From assembly GCA_037157565.1 (NCBI GenBank), contig JAZHRO010000073.1:15196501-15260500 (forward strand): a stretch of DNA of 64,000 nt. Reading direction: 5' to 3'. Below the pieces are notes generated by a model that was not told where the DNA came from, did not search any database, and worked only from the letters and a program-made list of their open reading frames with translations. A program made the position numbers and the translations under genes. Positions 11,908 through 23,423 of the stretch are shown in pieces (the stretch's first letter is position 1; each line of letters starts with the position of its first letter). The DNA is from Thalassia testudinum (lineage: Eukaryota > Streptophyta > Magnoliopsida > Alismatales > Hydrocharitaceae).

Positions 11908-13579
11908 TGATTGCACAGGTTTCGCGTGCTTGAAATCGGGGTTATGAGTAACCCATCGTCGTAGTTGCAAAACTCATGATCAAATATAATTTATACCCAA
12001 ACTCCAAGGTAGTCTCAAGTCGAACACAGGGATGCGACATTTACTTTGTATAAAAACCACACTTCGATTTGTTTCTTTTTGGTCTTTTAGGGTTTTATTA
12101 TTTTTTTATTTTTGAAATAAAAAGACAATCAATCCAAAGAGAGAGACAGAATCGAATATGATATATTGCTTGAATGTCAATTACAATAATCTAGAAAACA
12201 TAAAAAGAGATGGAGGTAAGAAGAAATCTCCTAAAGCGGTTGTTCGGCAAGGTGACATCGCCTAGCGGAAGGTCAAGCAAAGGAGTTGGGAAGCAGGGTG
12301 ACGGAGGTGAGATGTGGGAAGATGTCGGGTAGAGGAAAGCTTTAGCGTAACTCTGGAATGGAAATGAGAAGGCGAAGATGATTTGCTACTGGAATGGAGG
12401 TGGTAGGACGACTCCAAGGTGACCTATGAATGGGGATGGGAAGCTGGAGGAGTATTTGGTAGGGCAGAGTTCCGTTACACCAATAGGCACTTTGGGAGCT
12501 TGTGAGCAAGCTCTAACAGAGCATTGGTAGGCTTGCTAAAGCTTGGGAGTAGGTTGGAGTAGAGTAGGTAGAGGTGGCTTGGAAGGGAGGGGGTTTAGGT
12601 CCTTTTATAATGGAGGAGAAGAGGCTAGAATAGGCATGGGACCATTAGTGACTTCCGAGTCGTCGCTGTAAGTGTCGTTGTAGGCAGCTCACGCCCGCTC
12701 ATGCCCACAGCTGGCCTTGCTGGTGTGCGAATAATTAGCGACGGATGTAAGCATTGCTGTAGCTCCAGCTCAGGCGTCACTCTAGGTTGGCACCAACCGA
12801 GCACATGCCTGCCCGCAGCTAGCCTGTGCATCATGTGCCCCTAGTCGTATGCGCGCTCGTGCACTGGCTGTGCTGGCTGTGCGTGTGCATGTTTGCGCTG
12901 GCTGTGCGCCCAATTTCTGATTTGGAAAGTCCGCGGGTCTCGAACTTGCACCCCCTTGATCCACAGAGAGCGCTCAACCGCTGCGCTGGGCTCTCCCTTG
13001 AGTCGCAAAGAGGTATGCGGTGCGGAGTCTTCTCTGTCATTGGATCAATATCCAATAGCTGGGAATGATGGTCATGTATGATGCTGGCCAGTGTTGGGTG
13101 TCCTGGATGGCACCATGTGGAGCCATCTGGGCTATCCATTATTCCTTCTATTGCAGGGGGTGCCATGGTGCTCAAATCGAGGTGATTCCTACATTGCTGA
13201 ACTACGATCGTCGCTCTGGATCCATCCATACGGTCAGATTTTCCATCCAAAACCCGTATGGATGCCGCATTGTCCCCTAGCCGTTGATCTTCCTCTGACT
13301 TCGATGATGCTACGAGACTCTGATCTAGATTATTTCAAAGGCATTAGCCTCTAATTGTCATCTTGATAAGATCCGTACGGTCAGATCATCCATCTAAGGG
13401 CCTAAAATAAATTCTCTTCTCTCTTGACCATAAAAAGGACCTAATTAACCCAAAATATATACAACTACTCTAAAAGCAGAATGATGCATGCTATGCAATA
13501 TTTATAACATGAAATGCAAATCTAAGCCTAGGAACATGCATGAGTAGGCATTTTAATCTAAATTGATGTGTTTACATCA
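11908..13579 (-). mobile_element. Solo LTR D1 of family C, with perfect target-site duplication
   Basis: Read on the minus strand it begins TGATGTAAACACATC, matching the start TGATGTAAACATG of LTR C1, and ends in CA. The flanks carry ATTAT at 11903-11907 and again at 13580-13584. LTR A2, which lacks the insertion, reads uninterrupted here. The 1672-bp length matches C2 (about 1.68 kb). Reading frames within it (12625-13354) overlap on both strands and are not genes. Confidence 0.93.
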
Positions 13580-13792
13580 ATTATTTATTCATTGCTACCA
13601 TTATTATTGTGCTTATTTATTTCTCACATTCGATAAGTGATTCAATTCCATATTTACTCACTGCGAACGACCTCGAAACTCATGATTTTTGGAGCACTTA
13701 TAAATTTAAATGTTGTCAATTCAATTTTCAACACTATACTACGACGCATTTATTCTCACTAAATTACGATGATCTTCGACCGTGGAACATTT

Positions 13793-13810
13793 TGGTGCCA
13801 TTGCCATGGA
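13793..13810 (+). other. Primer-binding site of element A (tRNA-Asp type)
   Basis: TGGTGCCATTGCCATGGA matches the tRNA-Asp-complementary primer site used by Athila/Tat elements with three differences. It directly follows the CA end of LTR A1. Confidence 0.85.
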
Positions 13811-14886
13811 AAAACGTGTAATTCACCACTAGTGAAATCATTATTGAATTGATTTCTAACATTCTCTATCTGCTTTGTTTCGTTGTTGCGAGGTACATCA
13901 CGTGGAGATCTTATGCACAATCAACCTCTCCAGGGGTAGGTAAAATTTCTCTTCCCTAATCATCTCTTAATCTTGGAAAGAGAAAAAGGAAACAAATAAA
14001 TTAGGATCCACTTGCCTTATGTTCCAAGTAAATATCTTTTAAAGGCAAAAAGTGACCTGATTTGGGAGATTAATTGACAATAGATTGATTCTAATGCGAT
14101 TTTATTAGAGATTCCGCATCTTGATTTCTTATACCTATTAGGGATTGGTGCTAAAATTTCTCAAACATCTTGGACCACTCACTTTCTTGTCTAAGTCCAA
14201 GGTGTCATATTTGAAATCAAATTGAACTTGAAATAAGAGCCAAATTAGGGTTTCCACATTAGGGTTTTGAAGTGTTACTACACACTTACCTACAATTAAG
14301 GAAACTAATCTCCCCGCATTTGTATACTACCTAAGCCCTTGTCTGAACTGATTGAACTAAGTGAACCATAAAATCAAGGCTCTAAATTTGCTTGAATCAT
14401 TAAATTTGGGACCTAATAACCTATTGAGAAATAATTTAGGGTGATTTGGGTGCTCTGATCCAAATTTCATGCTCAACTTTAGGACAGGTCAGGTGAAGTT
14501 GGTTCACTTTGTGAATCAACTAACCTACAAATTAAGTCACAATTTGAAATAACTTCTAAATCAAGTGAAATTCAGGGTACAATTAGGGCTAAAATTGGTA
14601 GACTTAGGTCTCAATTCATACATTCTTGTCTACTTGGAGTAGGAGTGACAAGGAAGGTCGAGTAGGGGATACCCTGTAACCTGTGGGGACACTCTATCGT
14701 ATAGGGGTCTTTTGAGACTCTCCCTTCCTGGCTGACCAGGTAATTCTCAGGTGTGTAGATATTTTGTCAAAAGCTCCATTTTCCTTAAACAACCTTAGTC
14801 ATCCTTTTCTTGTTTTGGTGCCTTGATTGGGCCCAATATACATCTAGTCCCTCATCTATTCTTCAGTGCAGATACACAAGAGAGGT
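13811..14886 (+). other. Leader of element A
   Basis: Non-coding. Its first 340 bases are repeated after LTR A2 (30418-30757). From 14593 to 14895 it aligns with the leader of element B (35117-35416), ending in both at a gaggtccttaag phrase. The common block contains hairpins with compensatory changes, described in the findings. Confidence 0.8.
14651..14729 (+). promoter_or_regulatory. Conserved structured leader RNA, copy in element A
   Basis: The outer stem AGGAAGG (14651-14657) pairs with CCTTCCT (14723-14729). The inner hairpin CTCTAT-CGT-ATAGGG occupies 14692-14706. Element B has the same layout with different but still complementary stem bases. Confidence 0.65.
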
Positions 14887-16171
14887 CCTTAAGTCTGACC
14901 TAGAGCCCTCAATTAGAGTTGATCTTGTGGGTAAAATTTGATCTGATATGATCAAATCAATCTGGACCAGAATTTGATTCACCATCCTGATCCACCACCT
15001 AATTTGGAAATGCGACTTGACGACAAAGGAAAAATGGTCAAGAAACTTGAATCCAGCATAGGCATCAAAGGGAAAATGATCGTGGTTGCTCTTAGACATA
15101 GGGAAGAATTTGACAGAACCTTGGATCCCCTTAGCAAAATTCAAGTTAATGTACCAGAAACAACAAACCTCATTATGAACCATACCAGACTGATGCTAAC
15201 ACAAATGATACATGGTTCAACCCTAGGATGCTCTTTTATCATCATATAGTGAAATATGGAGATTACATAACACAGAGTATCTACAATGATTGACAAATCC
15301 ACCACTTTAGGAAACACACCAAGAACTCATTGAGAAATGTGGGTCTATGCTAAATATGTTGCAATAAGCCATTGATCAGAAATACCCATATCATCACTCT
15401 AAAACTGATGAGACATCTTGGAGCAATTTTGAGGACCAATATAATTTCCCAGAGCCTGGGTACGAAAATGAAGGTTGTTATGGAACCCAAACCAAATGGA
15501 ATCAAATTTTGACTTTCTGTCGACTAACATGCCTGATCAAAATGTGGGTTGGGTGGATCCAGTTGCAGGTGTTCCTAACTTTGAGCCAACCATAGGAAAC
15601 TGTGAAACTGGTCCGTCATGCCTAGAATTCCCGAACACCTATGATAAATTAAACTCAAAATCTCTCGAGGATGTAACTCCCGCACCTTATCCTATTAAGG
15701 TATTCCTCAAGAGTAATTATGACATCCCAATAGAACCAAGTCCAAATTCTAGTGACCCAATTCCTACACTTAACCTAGTTGGAAGGCACACTGATTTGCA
15801 ATACAAAATTAGAGGAGTTGGAAGAGTTAGGATTTGATAGGATCTACCCTAGATGCCCTGAACCAGAGCCTATGCCCAATAAGGATAACCTAGGGAGCTT
15901 GGAATTTGAGGTTAGGATAGATCAAAGTAAGGTTGATAACTCCATGCATCTTGATTTATTCTGGGGTAGAAATGCCAATCTTAAATCTGGTTTAGAAACT
16001 GATTTTCACAAATTCTTCATTGATTTTGAATCATACTCTGATTTTGGAGAACCATTGTTTCCAAATGATTACGAGACAGTTTACAACCTCAGTATCCATG
16101 ATCCATTCTTTGATTTTGATTCTGAGACCAATGATTGGGAACTTGAAGCAGCTCTACCTCCGAATCTCTAG
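14887..16171 (+). pseudogene. Non-gag ORF relic of element A (function unknown)
   Basis: Where B encodes gag-pol, A carries a shorter region with open stretches at 14974-15249, 15475-15837 and 15779-16171 in two frames. Apparent coding moves from one frame to the other around 15780-15830, implying a frameshift. The product would be acidic and rich in Phe, Asp, Glu and Pro, with segments such as FDFDSETNDWELEAALPPNL at the C-terminus and EPGYENEG around 15450. I recognise no gag, protease, reverse transcriptase or integrase motif. Element C has an ORF at the equivalent place with similar composition and a shared EPGYE motif, so the two may be distant relatives. It could also be chance open sequence; the composition argues mildly against that. 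Confidence 0.4.
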
Positions 16172-16480
16172 CCAAAGCCATTAAAAAACCAATCCCAACC
16201 CTGACCCACCACCAGAATCTATTTATATTCTAACTCACCTCTTTCTGATCGGGTTACATATGATCACCACCATATTTCGGTAGGGAATCAAACATTGATC
16301 AAGCTAACAACCATACATCATCCTTCTTTGACTCCACCACTAGGGTTCCTACATTCCTCACATAACCATTATCTTTTCAGGACCCCTACTCTGATTCGGT
16401 TGAGCCGATAGAACCAAACCCTCATTTCACATGTCCACATATATTTGAGCCACAAAGCATCTGGTGGTCTCCACACTTAC
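16172..16480 (+). other. Element A internal sequence up to the CACTA insertion
   Basis: Continuation of A without a supported gene. It resumes after the CACTA element at 26028. The three bases before the insertion are TAC. Confidence 0.6.
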
Positions 16481-16499
16481 CACTACTAGAAAAATGGCC

Positions 16500-16830
16500 T
16501 TTTGCGATGCTTTTGGATCGATGATTTTTGTTATAACCGTCGTATATATTAAAGTCTAGTGATGATAGTTTTAAAACCGTCGTATTTTTATAAAAACGAC
16601 AGTTAACATTAAAACCGTCGTATATATTCACCGTGAATCCCGTGCAATAAGAGCGGTGGACCTACATATATTTACACGATGGTGTTAAAAATAACAGTTG
16701 TATTATAGACGACGGTTCAATCTTGTAACCGTCGCCTATATTGATTGCGAATTTTGGTCGGCCTGCATTTTTTGTGCCCTACCTGACTTTACACAATGGT
16801 TTTGATAAGAACCGTCATGTAAAGTTCCTG
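16500..16830. repeat. Left subterminal repeats of the CACTA element
   Basis: Repeated copies of aaccgtcgtatata and its inverse gacggtt occur about every 30-60 bases in both orientations (for example 16537, 16578, 16613, 16713, 16727, 16811). CACTA elements use such arrays for transposase or accessory protein binding. Confidence 0.75.
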
Positions 16831-16879
16831 TGCCCTTTAACAGACGCCTAACCCCCTGAGCACTATAGGTCTTCTTCAA

Positions 16880-17640
16880 ACTCTCACGTGGTCGTCCTCC
16901 ACCTCAGAGATCTCCTCCTCCATCTACCTCTCCTCCTCCTCATAAGGCTCTCATCCTTCTCAGAGATCTCGCTGCCCTGTGCTCCTCCTCCTGATCATCC
17001 TCCTTCACACACTCTCCTCCTCCTCCTCATCCCCAAGCGCTACCCATGCTCCTCTTGCTCATCGTCATTGTACCTTCTCCCAAGCACTGCTGGTCTCCTA
17101 CATGCAAAACCAGCCCCCCTCCTCCTCATGCACTATCGCTCCTCCTCCTCCTTCCAGTAGCTGCCGCCTCCTCCTCCTTCCAACAGTGCCGCTACCGCCC
17201 TCACCTCCTTCTAGTAGTAGCCACCGTCCTCCTCCTCCTTCCCATCCACAACACCCCTCCTCCTCCTTCCAGCAACTGCAGCCCGTCCTCCTCATCCTTG
17301 TTGATGCCGCACCTACTCCTCCTCCTCCCCAAACCTAGTATCCCTTCCTCCTCATCCCCATCCGCAAGTAGCAACCCGCCCTCCTACTCATCCCTATCCA
17401 TAGGCAGCCCTCCCTCCTCCTCCTCCTCATCCCCATCCGTAGGCAGCCCACCCTCCTCCTCCTCATCCCCATTTGCAGCCCACCCTCCTCCTCCTCATCC
17501 CCATCTGCAGCCCACCCTCTTCCTCCTCATCCCCATCCCTAGCCCCTCATCCTCCTCATTCCTATCCTCGATCAGCCCCTCCTCATCCTCATCCCATCTA
17601 TAGCACCCCATTCTCCTCCTCCCATTGCTCCCCCTAATTG
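16880..17640 (+). repeat. CTC/TCC-rich low-complexity tract with imperfect tandem units
   Basis: Almost purely pyrimidine, made of ctcctc runs. From about 17390 to 17560 it holds four to five imperfect units ending cagccca-ccctcctcctcctc. Every frame on this strand looks open and Pro/Ser/Leu-rich (up to 185 codons at 17046-17603), which is what such composition yields by chance. I do not call a gene. Confidence 0.8.
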
Positions 17641-17819
17641 CGAAGTAATTTGTATTATGCAAATCTTAATTTTGACTATTTTTTTAAATTTGTTTTAGTT
17701 ATTTACTTATAAATATTTGTAATTTGATTTAGGTAGCTTGCGTCGTCGGACATCTTCTTTGTGATTCACGTGCTTTATTGAGGTATGAAATTAAGTTGTC
17801 TTAATTCATTTGTGAATGA

Positions 17820-17966
17820 ATGTGGGGTGTGCCCACTTTGGTTAAGAATGTTCATTTTTAATTATGTTTAGAATGTGGGGTGTGCCCACTTAGGTTTTGA
17901 AAGTGGGCTGCACCCACTTAGGTTTAGAATGTAGGGTGTGCCCACTTAGGTTTAGAATGTTGATTA
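17820..17966 (+). repeat. Short tandem repeats, gtgggtgtgcccacttaggttta type
   Basis: Four imperfect copies of a roughly 30-50-base unit with the core ggtgtgcccacttaggtt, preceded by aatgt. Each unit contains a small self-complementary gtgggc/gcccac. It lies upstream of the TNP2 relic, so it may belong to the transposon promoter or first intron. Confidence 0.7.
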
Positions 17967-18396
17967 ATTTATGATTTGTGAATGAATTACTTTTATTCTA
18001 AATGCTTATTTGATTGTATTTCTATGTTAACTTATTATTTGAAGTGAGATAGGAGTGAAGGGAGATAAGGGAAATAGGAGGAAGAATCTATTTTTTATTT
18101 GTATATAATTATTTATTTTTATTATAAATTTTATTATTTTAATGAATTCATTGATGCACACACTTGCACAAGTCTAGATGCACTTGAGGCCAAACAATAG
18201 GTATTCTAACCCCAAGGTTACCGATTTTGCGAGGGGATAATCATATCAAAATACTTGCCCGTCGACACTTATGATCATGTTATATGGACAATGCAAAGTG
18301 TTTGCACACCTCACTTACATTCACGAAGCTTTGTCTTTATAGCATGGCAAAAGAGTCATCGTCCTTTGTTCAGAGAAGTTCTGAACATAGGGTGGT

Positions 18397-18656
18397 CCTT
18401 GAAGATTTGATCACAACTTAGGGCTACTTGTTACATGGAATCGATGTTTGGAGGAATTTCGGTAATCTCTTTTTGCTCTTCTCCGGTATACCAACTGATC
18501 ATATCTACGTTCCTAATGCACCCTTAAATGAGAGTTATTGGGAATGTAATTAAGGTTAGCCTTGGGGGTATATTGGAGAAGTGCGAGGAGATGCTACTGA
18601 AATTTCTCCAGACATCGATTACATGTAACAAGTAACGTTGTGATCAAATCTTCAAC
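18397..18656. repeat. Long inverted repeat within the CACTA element
   Basis: The left arm, 18397-18486 (ttgaagatttgatcacaac ... ttgttacatg-aatcgatgt), is complementary to 18570-18656, with a spacer of roughly 85 bases. The arms match at most positions. It sits just upstream of the transposase start at 18756, in a stretch with no open frame. Confidence 0.75.
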
Positions 18657-18755
18657 GATGAGCTATTAAGTGAAAATTTTAATCAAAATACAAACACTGT
18701 TATGAAATCATATTATAATTATTCAATTGATGGTTTTATTTCATTTTTGTAGATC

Positions 18756-21700
18756 ATGGATAAGTCTTAGATTACTTTGAGGAACTTAAATTACTCTTGA
18801 TACAAGAATGGAGTGAGAGAGTTTCTTGATTGGGCATTTCATGATGATAGGAAGTCATTCAAATGAGGAGACAAGTTAGACAGGATATTTTGCCCATGTA
18901 GGAGGTGCTTGAATGGATATTCACATGATAGGAACACTATATACGAGCACACGATTTGCAACGGTTGGTGAAAGCATTATATTAACTGGATTGCTCATGG
19001 AAAGGATTAGCTAGAGGAAGTCAAACGATCTCCGATAGATTTTGAAGAGACAACTGCTGACATTGGAGCTGATAACATCGATGAAATGCTTAATGAGATA
19101 AGAGCTGGAGTTGAAGATCCGACTAGTGGGGAAACTTGTAATCAGTTTTATGATGCTATTAGGGCAACAGATGAACCTATTGGTCCCGGTATCACGTCCA
19201 TTTCTAAGTTGTCATTTCTTTTGAAGCTATTTTGGATGAAGGTTATGAATAGAGCGACTTCAAAATTGATGTTCGAGGTGCTTGAATTCATTGGAGAGCT
19301 TTTAAATGATCCGAAAGGTTATCCAAAGACATGGTATGAAGTAAGGAAACAGATTTGTGGACTTGCTTTAAATTGCGAGAAAATTGACGCTTGTCCAAAT
19401 GATTGTGTGTTATACAGAAATGAATATGAAGCATTGAGTAGTTGTCCACAATGTGGTGTTGAGAGATTTAAATTGGGAAAACCACTAAATACAAGGGCCA
19501 AAAAGTAGCTAGAGAAGGTTCTACGTTACATTCCATTAATTCCTAGGCTTTAATGCCTTTTTATTTCAAGTAGAAGTGCAAATTTGATGACATGCATAAG
19601 GATAATATGTCATGAGATGGTCGCATTTTTCATCCTATAGATTCAGAAGAGTGGAAAATGTTTGATAGCACTCATTTAGTATTTGCAGAGGATGCAAGGA
19701 ATGTCAGATTGGGTCTTGCAAGAGATGGGCTTAATCCTTTCAAAAACATGTACCAATCCTATTCAATTTGGCCAGTCGTGGTGGTAACTTACAACTTACC
19801 TCCGTGGCTTTGTATGCGATCGTTGTTTATATTGTTAACCCTCCTCATCCTTGGTCCAAAGCAGCTAGGAAATGCAATTGACGTTTATCTTCAACCATTA
19901 ATAGATGAACTGAAACTGTTGTAGTGTAACGGCATTCGTACATATGATGCACAGAGAAAAAAATTCTTTGATATGCATGCTGCATTATTGTTGACCATTA
20001 ATGACCTCCCTGCATATGCAAATTTGTCGTTATGGAGTACAAAGGGAAAATCTGCTTATCTAGTATGTATGAATGACACTCATCATCTTCGACTACCTGA
20101 AAGCAACAAGTTATGTTATTTGAGACACTGTAGATTCCTGCCAGTTAAGCATAGATGGCGAACAACAATGTTTAAGAACAAGTTCAACTATAAAAGTTGT
20201 CAGTATTCTTCTAAGAATTTGAAGAATAAGCTAAGTAGAAATTCAATAAGGTTGTCAGGTTCTCAAATAATGCAGAAATTACAACAACATGGCAATGGCT
20301 ATTTAGGAAAGATCAAATAGCTTCGAAACATATGGGTTTTAAAAAGAAGACCATTTTCTTCATGGAACTCCTGTATTGGAAAGATCTAACTATTCAACAT
20401 AATATTGATGTGATGCACATTGACAAGAATGTTATGGACAACATTTTGGATGTGTTCAACTTAACTGATAGTCCAAAAGATACAGTGAAAACAAGAAAAG
20501 ACATGATAACTTTAGGCGGTCATCCAGAGTTATATGTTATTGAAAAAGAAGATGGTAGTTATGACTTTCCGGAAGCCGTTTACAACTTAAACAATGATCA
20601 ATGAGAGAAAGTTTTCACCTTCTTGAAAGAAGTACAGGTGCTAGATGGATATTCTTCACAACTTTCTCGATGTGTAAATGAGGCTCAAAGGAAAATTAGT
20701 GGGTTAAAGAGTCACGACAATCACGTCTACATGCAAGTTTTGTTCCCACTAGCTATTCGTGGAGTGCTACCAAATCCAGTTGTGGATTCATTTATAGAGA
20801 TGAGCTGATATTTCAAAGCTATTTGTTCAAAAATTATAGATTCTGATTTACTACAGTATTGGGATAAGCAAATAGTCGTCACATTATGTAAAATGGAGCA
20901 GATATGTCCTCTGACGTTCTTTGATGTCATGGTTCATTTAACTCTGCATCTTGCAAATGAAGCGAAAGTTGCTGAGCCTATGCAATACAGATGGATGTAT
21001 CCAATTGAATGGTTTCTAAAGAAACTTAAGATTATGTGTTAAATAAGGGTAAGACTAAAGGATCTATTGTGGAAGGATATCTTGTAGAAGTGTCCATTAA
21101 CTTCTGTGCCATGTATATGGATGAGACAGACAATCGATTTAATCATTTACAGAGAAATTATGATGGAGGGTACAATGAGAATGATGAAGATTGTCTTTCC
21201 ATATTTGATATTCCAAGAAGGTCTATCCTCCATACAGAGTACAAATCAATCTCTGAAATTGATCGACGTCTAGGTCACTTGTACATTCTTAAGCAGATTC
21301 CAGAAGTTGATGCATTTTATAAAGAATTTAAGGAGTGTTCGTATCCAGAAAAATGTGAGATCGACTTTCTCGAGTGGTTTAATCAACGTGTTATGCAAAT
21401 GAAAAAAGAGAACAACCCATGATGGGTGGACTTCGGCATAATATCGGATCAAACGTTGAGTTATGGACATTATCATTCTGGTTACATTATAAATGGATTC
21501 AGATTCAACATAAATTCCATAAATGATACGAAGGCCACGCAGCATGCTGGTGTTGTTGTCAGTTGCGATTTGAACACTGGTTGTAATGGTTGCTACGGAC
21601 ATATCGAAGAAATCGTTGAGATGAGCTTCAGATATGACCATAGAGTTGTCCTTTTCAAGTGCAATTGGTTCGACGTGTTCAAAGAAGGCATTGGATTCAA

Positions 21701-21959
21701 ACTTGATAAGAAGCACGATTTTTTAAGTTTGAATAAGAATCGTCGAATTCTTCATTCTTTAGAACCTTTTACATTAGCATGACAAGTATCTCAAGTCTTC
21801 TACATCCTTGACAACAGTAGAAATGGATGGCCTATACCTGTACAGACAATTCCACGTGAATATTTTGACTCACAAAAAGATGTTGAAAATGAAGTAGTAG
21901 ATGCTTATCAAGAAAACCTACCAGAAGTTGGTGCAGGTGCAATGGATATTGATATGTAA
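18756..21959 (+). pseudogene. TNP2-type CACTA transposase, degenerate
   Basis: Begins at an ATG with a transposase-associated zinc-binding domain (PF13963-like: GVREFLDWAF, then IFCPCRRCLNGY around 18885). The TNP2 core follows (PF02992-like) with YPKTWYEVRKQICGL (19320-19370), CPQCGVERF (19450), NGIRTYDAQRKKFFDMHAAL (19930-19985) and HNIDVMHIDKNVMDNILDVF (20400-20455). A DUF4218-like part is at 20620-21250 (LFPLAIRGVLPNPVVDSF, INFCAMYMDETDNRF). A DUF4216-like C-terminus is at 21420-21780, and the frame finally closes at 21957-21959. Coding passes through all three frames (roughly 18756-19508, 19658-20320, 20332-21020, then 21036-21959) with many stops, so it cannot make a full transposase. 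Some gaps could be introns, but the in-frame stops are not explained that way. In family members the product cuts at the CACTA ends. Confidence 0.9.
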
Positions 21960-23420
21960 GGTATAATTATCTTTTATATCATTTTTCTTTTATCATTTCT
22001 CAATTCGTAGTGAAATCTTCATGTATAATTAAGTATATTGGTATAAAAGGAAATCAAGAAAAATTCGATTCAATAAAACCTAATTGGTTCAATTGGTCTA
22101 ACCACTGATCTTACCAGTCCTTGCTAGCATTCCTTCTAAACTGATGAACCATTTGAACCGACCACTGCAGGGCTAGTTCTTGGTTCAACTGGTTGGACCA
22201 ATTGGTCCAATCTGATTTTTTAAACATTGATTGAGACCAAGTTATCACTTTTAATAAAAATATATATAGAATATTCGAGCAGCCATGCCACTCATTGATA
22301 ACGAATGTAATGATCCCAACAAAAATCAACCCCTTGAAGTTTGAAAATCTATGTAGCTACCAGATAACACTTCTCAATGAAAAGTAACTCATGAAATTAT
22401 ACCACATATTATGGTGAATAAATGATAATCTATTGCTTAGATTATGGTGATACGGCCTCTCCCCCTAAATGAAGTAGAGTTCTAGTACAACCAAATTGAC
22501 CATATGAAAATCATAGGGGATGCTCTTCCTAGCTTTGATCTTAACACATGCAGAAGCAATTTCTAAAGGTGATGGTGAGGGGAGAGAAAGTAACATCCTA
22601 AGTAGCAATTATGCTGATAGAAAGCTAGAAATCATTAATCTGGTAGTGCCAAAGTCAAGCATTTTTTATAGAGTTGGAGAGCTAGTCAGACTCATAAGTT
22701 TCCACCTGTGACTCACTTAGTTTGCTTTAGTAGTAGTAACCTTACCAACAACCTTTCTTTCATGAACCAGTACTTGCATTACAGTGTGAGATCTACCAAG
22801 CTAAGTTCAATCATAACCCATTAGCACGAACAAAAAGGAGATTTAAAAAAGGATCCCCTACTCTGAATAATATTGATATCAAGCCCATTTCTTCCTGAAT
22901 GAACAACTAGCTCACTAATCAAATCACCAACCAGGATCCCCTGCTGTTCTTAACCCTTGGATTAAGATCTAAGGGCCAAAACCCCCTCCTACATTTAAAA
23001 AAGGGAAAAAAATTTAGGAGTTGTTTATGGTGGTCAACTTGACTAGCAGTCTTGTTTATGTTTATATTTATGTTTTTGTTTTACTATAAAATGTGTGATT
23101 TTAATTATATCACTTAGAATGTGCCATTTCCTTTTTATAGAATTTTGAAAAATGTCCGTAATACAGGGGAAACTCTGCCAATTTTTTTCAGAGTTTTTTA
23201 TTTTTTTTATTTATTTCATAATATTTATACAAATAGTAATTTTTTTTAATGTATATGCAAATGAAATTCAAAAAATTTGCTAATAGGGGTAAGGATGGCT
23301 AGGACACCTCAACGAGTAGGGATGGGACCTAGCCACCCAGCACCCAGCCACCCCACACATAGCCCAACCAGCCCCCTGCACCCAGCCACCTTGCACCCAA
23401 GCTCCCCCATCCGTTCCTGA
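21960..23420. other. Spacer between the two CACTA genes
   Basis: No supported gene. From 22060 to 22215 there is a ggttcaattggt-type repetitive stretch containing the perfect 18-bp palindrome TTGGACCAATTGGTCCAA (22193-22210). The rest, including short frames at 22111-22711, shows nothing I recognise. An AT-rich segment lies at 23030-23280. Confidence 0.5.
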
Positions 23421-23423
23421 GTA

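Larger units (their letters stand above)
9879..13789 (+). repeat. 5' LTR of element A (LTR A1), with a nested solo LTR
   Basis: Starts TGATGGTAATTCC and ends GGAACA three bases before a primer-binding site. It aligns along its length with LTR A2 (27790-30396) and, inverted, with A3 (56654-58850). Subtracting the nested solo LTR it is about 2.23 kb, roughly 0.37 kb shorter than A2. The missing part is the segment that in A2 and A3 carries the snRNA-type upstream element (junction near 11540-11590). Frames at 10843-11381 fall in the transcribed pyrimidine-rich part and are shared only loosely with A2, so I do not treat them as genes. Confidence 0.85.

Noticed and set aside
12831..13250. 139-codon minus-strand frame
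   Set aside because: It lies inside solo LTR D1. The matching part of D2 is not open and no motif is present.
17046..17603. 185-codon open frame, Pro/Ser-rich
   Set aside because: It lies in a nearly pure CT tract where all frames are open. No domain, and codons simply repeat CTC/TCC units.
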